NCBI GenBank assembly: GCA_963825345.1
Contig: CAWGSQ010000006.1
Coordinates: 234,996-298,995, forward strand
DNA length: 64,000 nucleotides
Source of the DNA: JACVRW01 sp963825345
GTDB taxonomy: Bacteria > Actinomycetota > Thermoleophilia > Solirubrobacterales > Thermoleophilaceae
Direction of reading: 5' to 3'
Both the position numbers and the translations under genes were made by a program. How positions within the stretch are numbered: the first letter of the stretch is position 1; each line of letters begins with the position of its first letter. Positions 1-7,504 of the stretch are shown piece by piece. The notes under the pieces were generated by a model that was not told the DNA's origin, searched no databases, and saw nothing but the letters and a program-made list of their open reading frames with translations.

Positions 1-2
1 CG

Positions 3-224
3 TACGGCGGGTCGCGCACCTTTGCACTCGCGTTCGGCGCGGTGTACCTGGTGGTCACGGTCCTCGGCTTCATCGCGGGCGACGGCGAGGAGATCCTCAA
101 CATCATTCCCATCAACACCGAGGACAACTTCCTGCACCTGCTGCTTGCGATCGCGGGCCTCGGCGCGGGTCTCGCGACGCCGGCGCACGACCGTCTGACA
201 GCTCGTCCGGCGGAAGCGGCCTAG
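3..224 (+). CDS. DUF4383 family membrane protein, C-terminal part
   Basis: The reading frame is open from the window edge, so the 5' end lies outside. The visible 73 residues hold a hydrophobic segment (AFGAVYLVVTVLGFIAG), a short loop with an acidic IPINTEDNFLH stretch, and a second hydrophobic helix (LHLLLAIAGLGAGLAT) before a polar tail. The DN-x-LHLLL-x5-GL pattern is typical of the last two membrane helices of DUF4383 proteins, small four-helix membrane proteins of actinobacteria with no known function. It converges on the gene at 221-556, sharing its last four bases. Confidence 0.7.
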   Translation, partial: YGGSRTFALAFGAVYLVVTVLGFIAGDGEEILNIIPINTEDNFLHLLLAIAGLGAGLATPAHDRLTARPAEAA

Positions 225-556
225 CCGCGCAGCCGCTTCTCGATGTCGTCCGCGACCCCGCGGATCGACTTCTCGAGAGCGTGCAGCCCGGTGTCCTGGC
301 GCTTCTTCTGCTGCTGGCGGGCTCGTACAAGGACGAGTCCGCCGGCGGCGACGCTGCCGACCACGATCGCGGCGGCGGGGCGAGCCCAGTTGCGCGGGTC
401 GCGCATTGCGGACAGCTCCCAGTCGGCGAGCTCGGCGGCGGCCACCTCGGTGAGCTCGGAGAGGCCGCGCTCGAGACGGTCGCTGAGCGCCTCCGGCGGG
501 TCCACCGGCACGAGAGCGGAGCGCAGCAGGCGTTCGACGCGATCCACGTCACTCAT
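221..556 (-). CDS. Small single-TM protein downstream of an ECF sigma factor
   Basis: A 111-residue protein with a cytoplasmic-looking N-terminal half (about residues 1-60), one membrane segment (AAAIVVGSVAAGGLVLV, about 62-78) and a basic tail (RARQQQKKRQ). It overlaps the 3' end of the ECF sigma gene by 8 bases and is surely co-transcribed with it. That position and the one-TM topology are what one expects of a membrane-bound sigma regulator. It lacks the HxxxCxxC zinc anti-sigma motif, so an anti-sigma role is inference only. Function not recognised. Confidence 0.7.
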   Translation of the reverse strand: MSDVDRVERLLRSALVPVDPPEALSDRLERGLSELTEVAAAELADWELSAMRDPRNWARPAAAIVVGSVAAGGLVLVRARQQQKKRQDTGLHALEKSIRGVADDIEKRLRG

Positions 557-1085
557 CGCCGTCCTCCTCGAGGCCCTGCTCCAGCTGCTTGATGGCCCTG
601 TGGATGAGCACCTTGGTCGCCCCCTCGGATCGCCCCAGTGCTCGCGCGATCTCCCGGTTGTCCATTCCCAACGCGAAGCGCATGATCAGCGCCTCGCGGC
701 GATCCTCCGGAAGCTTCGACACGCCCTCGAGGACCTCCTTCACCTCTTCGCGCCCCTCCACGAGCTGCTCCGTGCCGATCGGCTCGGCCAGAACGCTCGA
801 GTCGTCGAGCTGGGTGGTCGGCCTGCGTGAGCGGTCGCGGTAGAAGTTGGCGGCGAGGTTGTGCGCGATGCGGATGAGCCAGGGCCGCATCGGCCGCCCG
901 TTGGACTCGCGCTGAGCTCGATCGAAGTGCCGGTAGGCCTGGAGAAACGTCTGCTCGGTCAGGTCCTCCGCGTCGTGGTGGTTGCCCACCCGGTAGTAGG
1001 AGTACGAGTAGACGTCGCGCAGATGTGCCTTGTACAGCTCGGTGAAATCGCGGTCGAGTCGCTGCTTGTCGGCCACTTCCTCCAC
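549..1085 (-). CDS. ECF-type RNA polymerase sigma factor (sigma-70 family)
   Basis: 178 residues with GTG start. Region 2 is clear: FTELYKAHLRDVYSYSYYRVG followed by DAEDLTEQTFLQAYRHF (region 2.2-like core contact) and PWLIRIAHNLAANFYRDRSR (2.3/2.4, -10 recognition). Region 4 follows at about 115-170 with LPEDRREALIMRFALGMDNREIARALGRSEGATKVLIHRAIKQL, a helix-turn-helix for the -35 element. This two-domain form without regions 1 or 3 defines ECF sigma factors. It lies 24 bases after the PlsC-GpsA gene and overlaps the membrane protein downstream. The signal it answers to is unknown. Confidence 0.9.
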   Translation of the reverse strand: MEEVADKQRLDRDFTELYKAHLRDVYSYSYYRVGNHHDAEDLTEQTFLQAYRHFDRAQRESNGRPMRPWLIRIAHNLAANFYRDRSRRPTTQLDDSSVLAEPIGTEQLVEGREEVKEVLEGVSKLPEDRREALIMRFALGMDNREIARALGRSEGATKVLIHRAIKQLEQGLEEDGDE

Positions 1086-1109
1086 TCGGCACGGAGCCTA
1101 CTCCCGCTC

Positions 1110-2774
1110 TTATGCCGCGTGGGTCCGGCGCCGCGCCGGGCGGGCCGATCGGACGCTCTCGAGCCACTGCTCGGGAGAGGACTCGCCATCGAGCACGCGG
1201 CGCAGGCCGTCCGTGACCGGCGCCTCGATCCCCTGCCGCTCGAATGCGAGCCCGAGCAGCGGGACCGTAGCGAGCGACTCGGCGGTCTGATCCATCGAAG
1301 CCTCCACCTGGCCGGCCGGCACTCCGGCGCCGACCATCTCGCCCGCGCGGCGGTTGCGGCTGCCCTCGGCGATCGCCGTGGCCACGAGGTCGCCCGCGCC
1401 AGCTAGGCCGGCGAAGGTCTCGCTGCGGCCGCCGCTGGCGAGCGCCAGCTCGTGGATCTCGGCGAAGATGTGCCCGGCGGCGGCACCGGCCAGGTTCGCG
1501 CCGCGAGGCGCGGCCGCAGCGCTGCCCAGGGCGGCGGCGTTCTTCGCGCACGCGGCGAGCTCGGCGCCGGTCACGTCGTCGGTGGCCTCCACGGTCAGGC
1601 CGCCCGCTTCGAGCAGGTCGTGCATCTGGCGGCGAAGGTCGGCGTTGCTGCTCGCGAGCACCACGGAGGCGCCGCGCTCTATCGCCTCGCGCGCGTGCGC
1701 GGGACCGGCGAGGCTCGCCACGGCGCGCGCTCGCACGCGCTCGGAGACGTACGCGGTGGGTGTGGTGCCGAGCGGCGGGACGAGGCCCTTGGAGGCCACC
1801 AGCACGGCCGAGCGGTCGCCCACGCGAGCGCCGACCTCGCCGACGGCGGCGGGCAGGCTCGCGCACGGCACGGCGAGCACCACCAGGTCCACGCCGGCCA
1901 GCTCGATCTCGGGCACGGTCTTCACGTCGATGGAGTGGTCGAGCTGAAGGCCCGGGAGGTAGCGCGAGTTCACGCGGTCGGCCCGGAGGGCCTCGGCCTG
2001 GGCGCCTGTGCGGCAGCCGAGCTGCACCTGCAGGCCCGCGCGCGCCAGCACCAGCGCGGCGGCGGTGCCCATCGAGCCCGCGCCCACCACGGCGGCGGTA
2101 CGCAGCGGCGGGAGGCCGCCGAGCCACTCCCACTGGAGTCCGACGCAAGGCCAGATGCGCTCGGTGACCTCGCCGGCGAGGAAGGGTGAGGGATCATCCA
2201 CGCGCGGGAAGGTGAGCGCCGGCCCGCAGCGGATGTGCACCTTCACGGGCCTGATGAGCCAGCCGCGGCGGGCGTTCTCGGAGTTTGTTACCGCGATCGG
2301 CACGACGGGCTTGCCGCTCTGGAGTGCGATGCGGCCCACACCGCGCTTCGGCGATCCGAGCGAGCCCGTGCGGATGCGCGTGCCCTCCGGGAAGATCACC
2401 ACGGCCTGGCCGCGCTCGAGCAGCGCGCGGGCGGTGTCCATCGACTCCTCGTCGGACGCGCCGCGCTTGATCGGGAATGCCCCGAGGCAGTTGAGGATCC
2501 AGCCGAGGGCCGGGTTCCTGAACAGCTCCTGCTTGGCCACGAAGTAGATCGGGCGGCCGAGGCAGCAGCCGATCACGAAGGGGTCGAGGAAGCTGCGGTG
2601 GTTGGAGGAGAGGATCACCCCGCCCTCGGGAATGTGTTCGGTACCCAGCCGCCGCAGACGGAAGTAGACGAGGATCCCGGCCTTCAGCATCCAGCGCAGC
2701 GGCCAGTACACGAGCGAGTTCACCCCGCGCCTGCGCGTGCGCTCGTGGTACAGCGATAGGGGGCGGGGGACCAT
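1110..2774 (-). CDS. Fusion of 1-acylglycerol-3-phosphate acyltransferase (PlsC) and glycerol-3-phosphate dehydrogenase (GpsA)
   Basis: 554 residues in one frame. Residues about 20-220 are a PlsC-type acyltransferase: SSNHRSFLDPF carries the catalytic HxxxxD (His59, Asp64) and FPEGTR (128-133) is the glycerol-phosphate binding motif. Residues about 225-554 are full-length GpsA: Rossmann motif GAGSMG (231-236), VASKGLV, and the catalytic-lysine region ELAACAKNAAALG. GpsA makes glycerol-3-phosphate from DHAP; PlsC adds the second acyl chain to lysophosphatidate. Both act in phospholipid synthesis but are not consecutive steps. The frame is continuous through the linker with no damage. A GTG about 17 codons in is an alternative start. 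It probably leads an operon with the sigma factor. Confidence 0.9.
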   Translation of the reverse strand: MVPRPLSLYHERTRRRGVNSLVYWPLRWMLKAGILVYFRLRRLGTEHIPEGGVILSSNHRSFLDPFVIGCCLGRPIYFVAKQELFRNPALGWILNCLGAFPIKRGASDEESMDTARALLERGQAVVIFPEGTRIRTGSLGSPKRGVGRIALQSGKPVVPIAVTNSENARRGWLIRPVKVHIRCGPALTFPRVDDPSPFLAGEVTERIWPCVGLQWEWLGGLPPLRTAAVVGAGSMGTAAALVLARAGLQVQLGCRTGAQAEALRADRVNSRYLPGLQLDHSIDVKTVPEIELAGVDLVVLAVPCASLPAAVGEVGARVGDRSAVLVASKGLVPPLGTTPTAYVSERVRARAVASLAGPAHAREAIERGASVVLASSNADLRRQMHDLLEAGGLTVEATDDVTGAELAACAKNAAALGSAAAAPRGANLAGAAAGHIFAEIHELALASGGRSETFAGLAGAGDLVATAIAEGSRNRRAGEMVGAGVPAGQVEASMDQTAESLATVPLLGLAFERQGIEAPVTDGLRRVLDGESSPEQWLESVRSARPARRRTHAA

Positions 2775-2818
2775 CCGGAAGACGTACCCGATTCGCCCGC
2801 TGGCGTTACGCTGCGCCC

Positions 2819-3355
2819 ATGGAGCTGCAGAGAACTCTCAACGGCGCCCTCGCAGGGGCGGCGGCCGCGATGGCGTGGGCCGCCCAGCAGCCGCTCGACA
2901 AGCGGGTCTTCGGATCCCGCTACGACGACGTGGAGCTGCTCGGCAAACTCGTCACGCGCGGACCCGCCTGGCCGGCCGCCGGGCTGGGACTGCACGTGGC
3001 CAACGGAGCGATGTTCGGCGCCGTGTACGCGCTGGCGCGACCGCTCGTGCCGGGCCCGCCGATCGTGGCGGGCGTCGCCGCCGGAATGGCCGAGCACTTC
3101 GGCTTCTGGCCACTCGGCGTGCTGATCGACCGCCACCACCCGGCTCGCTCCGAGCTCGAGCCACTGCGCGGCAACCGACGCGCCTTCGCCCAGGCCACCT
3201 GGCGCCACTTCCTCTTCGGAGTCGTGCTCGCCGAGCTGGAGCGCCGCCTGAACGACAAGGGCGAATTCGAGCCGCTGGAGGGCGTCCCGGTGTCCTCGAA
3301 CGGCCACGGCAACCTGGAGCAGGCGGCCGTGGGCGCGACCGAGGCCGCGGAGTAG
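2819..3355 (+). CDS. Conserved membrane protein of unknown function
   Basis: 178 residues, ATG start, divergent from plsC-gpsA with only 44 bases between the starts. It begins with a glycine/alanine-rich hydrophobic segment (LNGALAGAAAAMAWAAQQPLD), then GLGLHVANGAMFGAVYALA and PPIVAGVAAGMAEHFGFWPLGVLIDRH, suggesting three or four membrane helices, and ends in a polar acidic tail. The layout recalls small YagU/DUF1440-like membrane proteins, but I do not recognise the family with certainty. No function is proposed. Confidence 0.7.
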   Translation: MELQRTLNGALAGAAAAMAWAAQQPLDKRVFGSRYDDVELLGKLVTRGPAWPAAGLGLHVANGAMFGAVYALARPLVPGPPIVAGVAAGMAEHFGFWPLGVLIDRHHPARSELEPLRGNRRAFAQATWRHFLFGVVLAELERRLNDKGEFEPLEGVPVSSNGHGNLEQAAVGATEAAE

Positions 3356-3360
3356 CCAAG

Positions 3361-3433
3361 AGCCCGCCGTCGGACTCGAACCGACAACCTCTTCATTACA
3401 AGTGAAGTGCTCTTCCAGTTGAGCTAGGCGGGC
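3361..3433 (-). tRNA. tRNA-Thr (anticodon TGT)
   Basis: Read on the minus strand, the 73 bases fold as a standard cloverleaf: acceptor stem GCCCGCC/GGCGGGC, D arm with AGCTCAACTGGAAGAGC, anticodon stem CTTCA/TGAAG enclosing loop CTTGTAA with anticodon TGT, variable loop AGGTT, and T arm GTCGG-TTCGAGT-CCGAC. The anticodon reads ACA-type threonine codons. The CCA end is not encoded (the base after the acceptor stem is T). Confidence 0.95.
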
Positions 3434-3466
3434 GCCCCGCGGAGGATAAACCCGCTCCCAGAACGA

Positions 3467-3493
3467 CTCGGGCCCCGTCATGCGGGGCCCGAG
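3467..3493 (-). terminator. Strong GC hairpin, probable terminator
   Basis: A perfect 11-bp stem (CTCGGGCCCCG / CGGGGCCCGAG) with a 5-base loop lies 25 bases past the stop of the 58-residue membrane protein and before the tRNA. There is no clear T-run on either side, so this would be an actinobacterial type of intrinsic terminator; it could also protect RNA ends. Confidence 0.6.
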
Positions 3494-3518
3494 GTCCTTC
3501 AATGCTTTCGCGTTGCGC

Positions 3519-3695
3519 CTAGATGGTGCCGCGCCTGCTGCCGCCCCAGCGGTTCCCGAATCCGAAGCCACCGCTCGGGATGCCTGCGATCAGCACGAGG
3601 ATCGCGCCGATGATGCCGACGATGGGGGCGATGAGGGCTGCCAGCAGCAGGTACACAAGAACGGCCACCAGCACGGTCAACAGAATTCCGATCAT
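3519..3695 (-). CDS. 58-residue hydrophobic membrane protein
   Basis: A short gene with an excellent ribosome-binding site (AAGGAGGA, 7 bases before ATG). The product is two hydrophobic stretches nearly back to back (MIGILLTVLVAVLVYLLLAA and LIAPIVGIIGAILVLIAGIP) and a glycine/arginine-rich tail ending GSRRGTI. It thus resembles the tiny membrane proteins often made under general stress. Upstream is a GTTT-N15-GGGTAT promoter of the SigB/SigF class, and downstream a GC-rich hairpin, so it looks like a complete one-gene unit. The family is not recognised. Confidence 0.75.
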   Translation of the reverse strand: MIGILLTVLVAVLVYLLLAALIAPIVGIIGAILVLIAGIPSGGFGFGNRWGGSRRGTI

Positions 3696-3742
3696 CTCTA
3701 ACTCCTCCTTGGGTTCGCGCCATCGCTTGGCGCTCCCAGGGA

Positions 3743-3767
3743 ATACCCGCTCCGACCCGTCGGAAAC
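3743..3767 (-). promoter_or_regulatory. SigB/SigF-type promoter, GTTT-N15-GGGTAT
   Basis: On the minus strand GTTT (3767-3764) is followed after 15 bases by GGGTAT (3748-3743), about 48 bases before the ATG of the small membrane protein. This matches the known consensus of group 3 stress sigma factors (Bacillus SigB, mycobacterial SigF). Placement upstream of a gene with a strong Shine-Dalgarno supports a real site. Confidence 0.65.
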
Positions 3768-3778
3768 GGTTTAGAAAT

Positions 3779-4579
3779 TCAATTTCGGATGAACACGGGC
3801 GTGCCGAGTGGCACGCGGCGCATCAGTACTTCGAGGTCGGAATCCGCAGCGCGAAGGCATCCGGCGGAGGCCGGAGACCCGATCGTGCCGGGCGAGTTCG
3901 TGCCGTGGATCGCGATCCGGTTGCCGCCCTGCCAACCGGCCGGGAGCTTCGGCTGGTGGGCGTTCAGGGCGAGGATGCAGCAGCCGTAGTAGGGCCCGTA
4001 GTTGCCTCCGCGCAGCTTGTCCGTGACCGCGAAGCGCCCGGTGGGCGTCTCCGACCCGGGGCGCCCGATGGCCACGGAGATGCTGCGGATCAGCCGCCCG
4101 CCCCTGCGCAGCTCGAGACGGCGCCCGGACAGGTCCGCGTGCAGCGAGTAGGCATGGCGGCGGAAGCGAAGGCCGGCGTTCTCCATGTGGACCCACGCGA
4201 GCTTCCCGTTCGGCGTCTCGGTGGCCACCACGCCGAGCCACGGGCCGCGCTGCTTGGCGATGCTCATCACGCGCGTGCTCCCGAACTCCGTGCTCCTATA
4301 TGCGCGCGCGAGCACGCGCCCGTTCGGGCGCACCCTAAGCGGAACCGCGCGCCTCACTATCGCGACCGCATGCCCGCGTCGGCGTGACGAGGCGAGTGAG
4401 CGCCAGCGCGGCTTCGGCTTGGCCTCCTGTGGCGGCGCGGCTGCAGGCTGGGGCGCCACGGTGGTCAGCGTTTCGGGAGCGGGACTCACCGAAGCCGCTG
4501 ACAGAGCGGAATAGCTCAGCACGAACGCTGCGGCGAGCGCAGCGAGCACGAGCAGCGGCAGTGCGGATCGGGACGGCAT
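3779..4579 (-). CDS. Secreted L,D-transpeptidase (YkuD domain)
   Basis: 266 residues. An N-terminal membrane or signal segment (ALPLLVLAALAAAFVLSYSAL) is followed by a proline/alanine linker (about 30-60), an SH3-like region (about 70-135, with RAVPLRVRPNGRVLARA) and a C-terminal YkuD domain. The catalytic motif HGT...SAGCLR is present, with His225 and nucleophile Cys241. Such enzymes make 3-3 crosslinks in peptidoglycan outside the membrane. It follows the SigH-like gene on the same strand after 65 bases, so the two may be co-transcribed. Confidence 0.9.
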   Translation of the reverse strand: MPSRSALPLLVLAALAAAFVLSYSALSAASVSPAPETLTTVAPQPAAAPPQEAKPKPRWRSLASSRRRGHAVAIVRRAVPLRVRPNGRVLARAYRSTEFGSTRVMSIAKQRGPWLGVVATETPNGKLAWVHMENAGLRFRRHAYSLHADLSGRRLELRRGGRLIRSISVAIGRPGSETPTGRFAVTDKLRGGNYGPYYGCCILALNAHQPKLPAGWQGGNRIAIHGTNSPGTIGSPASAGCLRAADSDLEVLMRRVPLGTPVFIRN

Positions 4580-4644
4580 GTCCCATTCGCATCGGCCGCC
4601 TCCCGCGCCCCGGGCTCAGGCGGGGACCAGGTTGGACGTTTGTT

Positions 4645-5313
4645 CTACAGCAGCACTTCGCGCGAGCTGAGGTGGGCGCCGACCTTGCGCTTTACGCGCT
4701 GCAGAGCGTTATCCACGGTCTTCGTGTCGCATTCGAGGCGCTCGGCGATCGTCTCGTAGCTGTACCCGTCGAGGTACAGCGACAGCACCGAGCTCTCCAG
4801 CTCGGAGAGCACGCTCGACAGGCACGCCACCAGACTGTGCAGCTCCTCGGTGGAGATCACCTGGTTCACCGGATCGTGCGCGGTGGGACCGGGAAGGAGC
4901 TCGTCGAGGGTTGGATCGCCGTCTCCACCGCCGGCCGCGGGGGTCTGCGAGAAGGAGACGTACTCGTTCAGCGGGGTGTGCTTGTTGCGCGTGGAGGTCT
5001 TCACCGCGGTGATGATCTGCCGAGTTATGCATAGCTCCGCGAAGTTCCGGAAGCTCGACTCGCGGTCCCAGCGATAGTCGCGAACCGCTTTGTAGAGCCC
5101 AACGAGGCCCTCCTGGACCAGATCATCGGCGTCTCCCCCGATGAGGAAGTACGACGACGCCTTGAGCCGGACGAAGCCGAAATAGCGCTTCACGATCCGG
5201 TCGTACGCATCCTTCTTGCCCTGCTTGGCAAGCGCGATCAGGTAGTGATCATCAAGCTCAACTTGAGTGTGAGACTTGAACGCACCTGGGCGGAAAGTCG
5301 GGGAAGCTGCCAT
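4645..5313 (-). CDS. sigH: SigH-like RNA polymerase sigma factor
   Basis: 222 residues. Region 2 reads DDHYLIALAKQGKKDAYDRIVKRYF, then DADDLVQEGLVGLYKAVRDY (core binding) and SSFRNFAELCITRQIITAVK (-10 recognition). Region 4 at about 165-215 has LSELESSVLSLYLDGYSYETIAERLECDTKTVDNALQRVKRKV. The spacing and sequence match the SigH/Spo0H group that Thermoleophilia and Firmicutes carry next to rlmB. The symbol is by similarity; the regulon in this lineage is not known. A TTGACA promoter about 100 bases upstream gives it an unusually long leader. Confidence 0.85.
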   Translation of the reverse strand: MAASPTFRPGAFKSHTQVELDDHYLIALAKQGKKDAYDRIVKRYFGFVRLKASSYFLIGGDADDLVQEGLVGLYKAVRDYRWDRESSFRNFAELCITRQIITAVKTSTRNKHTPLNEYVSFSQTPAAGGGDGDPTLDELLPGPTAHDPVNQVISTEELHSLVACLSSVLSELESSVLSLYLDGYSYETIAERLECDTKTVDNALQRVKRKVGAHLSSREVLL

Positions 5314-5420
5314 CGAAGGCTCCTTGGCCTCGGTGACGCACTACCTCCCCTGGCGCCAGGTTTCTCTGAACTCGAGCCTTGCATGTCTAAAGCTCGACTT
5401 CAGCCTGATCAACGACCTGG

Positions 5421-5448
5421 ATTATGCTGGGTTATGGATCCCTGTCAA
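5421..5448 (-). promoter_or_regulatory. Vegetative promoter for sigH, TTGACA-N16-CATAAT
   Basis: On the minus strand TTGACA (5448-5443) and CATAAT (5426-5421) are separated by 16 bases. Transcription would start near 5414, giving a leader of about 100 bases before the sigH ATG at 5313. The -35 box sits only 4 bases past the end of rlmB, so sigH can be expressed apart from cysS-rlmB. Confidence 0.7.
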
Positions 5449-5451
5449 GCC

Positions 5452-6141
5452 CTACTTGCGAAAGTGCAAGATTCCGTACACCAGGGCGGCCGCGGCGGTG
5501 GACACGTTGAGCGATCCGACCTGCCCCTTGTTCGGCAACGCCACGAGCTCGTCGCAGGTCTCGCTCACGCGCGGGCGAAGGCCCCGGCCCTCGCTCCCAA
5601 GCACGAGAACCACCCGTCCGCGGTAGTCGGGGCGGTCGTAGGGCACCGCGGCCTCGGCCGAAGCTCCGTAGACCCACGTGTTCGGGCGTTCCTTGGCTGT
5701 TCCGAGCCAATCGGCCAGGTTGCGGACCCGCGCCACGGCCAGATGCTCGACCGCGCCGGCCGAGGCGCGGCACACCGCGGCGGTCACCTCCGCGGAGCGG
5801 CGCTCCGGGAGGACCACTCCCGCGCAGCCGGCCGCCTCGGCCACCCGGATCGTCGCGCCGAGGTTCTGCGGATCCTGAACCTCGTCGAGCGCGAGCACCA
5901 GGGCGTCCTCGGCATCGAGCAGCGAATCGGCGTCCACGTAGGGATAAGGGCTCACCTCCGCGCAGATCCCCTGGTGGTCGGGCGAGCCGCAGCGCTCCTC
6001 GAGCTCCCAGGGCTCCGCGATCACCGTCTCGAGCCCGCCGAGCCACACCTCCTGCGCGGCGCGCTCGCTGGCGAACACGCGCTGCACCCGGCGCTTGCCG
6101 CGCAATGCCTCCCGCACCGGATTGCGGCCGTACACGATCAC
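5452..6141 (-). CDS. rlmB: 23S rRNA (guanosine-2'-O-)-methyltransferase RlmB
   Basis: 229 residues, SpoU/TrmH family. The N-terminal substrate-binding part starts MIVYGRNPVREALRGKRRVQRVF; the SPOUT domain shows the three signature motifs: DPQNLGATIR, VLVLGSEGRGLR and VGSLNVSTAAA. RlmB methylates G2251 in the ribosomal P loop. The start overlaps the cysS stop by four bases, the usual cysS-rlmB arrangement of actinobacteria. The N-terminal domain is slightly short of E. coli RlmB, as is usual in this phylum. Confidence 0.93.
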   Translation of the reverse strand: MIVYGRNPVREALRGKRRVQRVFASERAAQEVWLGGLETVIAEPWELEERCGSPDHQGICAEVSPYPYVDADSLLDAEDALVLALDEVQDPQNLGATIRVAEAAGCAGVVLPERRSAEVTAAVCRASAGAVEHLAVARVRNLADWLGTAKERPNTWVYGASAEAAVPYDRPDYRGRVVLVLGSEGRGLRPRVSETCDELVALPNKGQVGSLNVSTAAAALVYGILHFRK

Positions 6142-7490
6142 GACCGGCGCACCAGGCGCGCGCCCTCCGGCGTGTCCCGGATCTCCCAGCCGGACTCGGC
6201 GAGCTGATCGCGGATCTGGTCGGCGCGCTCGAAGTCGCGCGCGCTGCGCGCCTCGTCGCGCTCGGCGGCGAGCCGCTGGAGCTCCTCCGGAGCGCCCGCC
6301 TCAAGTTCCATCAAACCCTCTAGGCCAAGCGCATAAAGCATCTCGCCGACCCGGCCGGGCCCAACCGGCTCCCCCTCATCGATGCGGGAGTTCACCATGG
6401 CGACCCAGTCGAACAGCACCGCCCTCGCCTTCGGCGTATTGAAGTCCTCGGCGAGCGCGTCGAAGAACGGGTCTACGAACTGGTCCAGCCCGGGGGCCCC
6501 CGGCTCAAGCCGACGCAGCGCCTCCCGCACCCGCGCCACGGCGCGCCCGGCGTCCTCGAGCGCCTCCTCGGTGTAGGCCACCGGCTTGCGGTAGTGCGCA
6601 CCGACCATCCACATCAGGAACGCATCGCGCCCGAACTGCTCGATGGCGCCGTGGAGCAGCCGGATGTTGCCCACCGACTTCGCCATCTTCTCCTCGCCCA
6701 TCTGCACCATGCCGTTGTGCATCCAGGTGCTGGACAGGGGCTTGCCGCGTGCCGCCTCGGTCTGCGCGATCTCGTTCTCGTGATGCGGAAAGACGAGGTC
6801 CGAGCCGCCTCCGTGGACCTCGAACGGGATGCCGAGCACCGTCTCGGCCATCGCCGAGCACTCGATGTGCCACCCGGGGCGGCCGTCGCCCCAGGGCGAC
6901 TCCCAGTAGGTGTCCTCGCCCTCCTTGCGCCCCTTCCAGAGCGCGAAGTCCTGGGGCGACTCCTTGCGCTCGGCGGCATCGTCGCCCTCGCCCTGCTGCA
7001 TCTCCTCGAGCGGGCGGTTCGAGAGCTTGCCGTAGCCGGGGAACGAGGGAACCCGGAAGTAGACGTCGCCGCCGCGCTCGTACGCGTGATCCGACTCCAC
7101 GAGCGCCTCGATCAGGGCGATGATCTCGGGCATCGTCTCCGTAGCCTTGGGCTCGCGGTCGGGCCGGCCGAGGCCCAGCAGGCCGGTGTCCTCCAGGTAC
7201 GAGGCTGTCATCTCGCGCGCGAGCTGCCCGCTCGGCACGCCGCGCTCGCGGGCGGCGTCGTAGATCTTGTCGTTCACGTCGGTGATGTTGATCACGAGCG
7301 ATGTGTCGTATCCCTCGTGCTCGAGAAAGCGCTTCAAGAGCGAGAAGACGACGTACGGGCGCGCGTTGCCGACGTGGATGCGCCCGTAGACAGTCGGGCC
7401 GCAGGCGTAGATGCCGATGCGGCCGGGCTCCCGCGGCGCGACGGGAACGACCCCGCCGCTCAGCGTGTCCTGGATGCGCAGCTGGCGCAC
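6138..7490 (-). CDS. cysS: Cysteinyl-tRNA synthetase
   Basis: About 450 residues from a GTG at 7490 (start VRQLRIQDTLSGG). Class I features: HIGH-like HVGN in GRIHVGNARPYVVFSLL, zinc ligands in YACGPTVYG, WHIECSAM and HHENEIAQTEA, and KMSKS-like KMAKSVGN. The C-terminal helical and anticodon-binding parts end with DFERADQIRDQLAESGWEIRDTPEG, typical of CysS. It charges tRNA-Cys in the cytoplasm. The frame stays open upstream for a long way, but those codons belong to the antisense of the amidase gene; the conserved CysS N-terminus fixes the start. No good Shine-Dalgarno is visible before the GTG. Confidence 0.93.
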   Translation of the reverse strand: MRQLRIQDTLSGGVVPVAPREPGRIGIYACGPTVYGRIHVGNARPYVVFSLLKRFLEHEGYDTSLVINITDVNDKIYDAARERGVPSGQLAREMTASYLEDTGLLGLGRPDREPKATETMPEIIALIEALVESDHAYERGGDVYFRVPSFPGYGKLSNRPLEEMQQGEGDDAAERKESPQDFALWKGRKEGEDTYWESPWGDGRPGWHIECSAMAETVLGIPFEVHGGGSDLVFPHHENEIAQTEAARGKPLSSTWMHNGMVQMGEEKMAKSVGNIRLLHGAIEQFGRDAFLMWMVGAHYRKPVAYTEEALEDAGRAVARVREALRRLEPGAPGLDQFVDPFFDALAEDFNTPKARAVLFDWVAMVNSRIDEGEPVGPGRVGEMLYALGLEGLMELEAGAPEELQRLAAERDEARSARDFERADQIRDQLAESGWEIRDTPEGARLVRRS

Positions 7491-7504
7491 GGGCGGGAGG
7501 CTAC

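Noticed and set aside
553..2148. Very long open frames antisense or shifted relative to recognised genes, here and at many places
   Set aside because: High GC at third codon positions keeps alternative frames open. Their translations are arginine/proline/alanine-rich low-complexity strings with no family motifs.
2720..3571. A minus-strand open frame crossing the tRNA gene
   Set aside because: It runs through a perfect tRNA-Thr cloverleaf and its product has no recognisable features.
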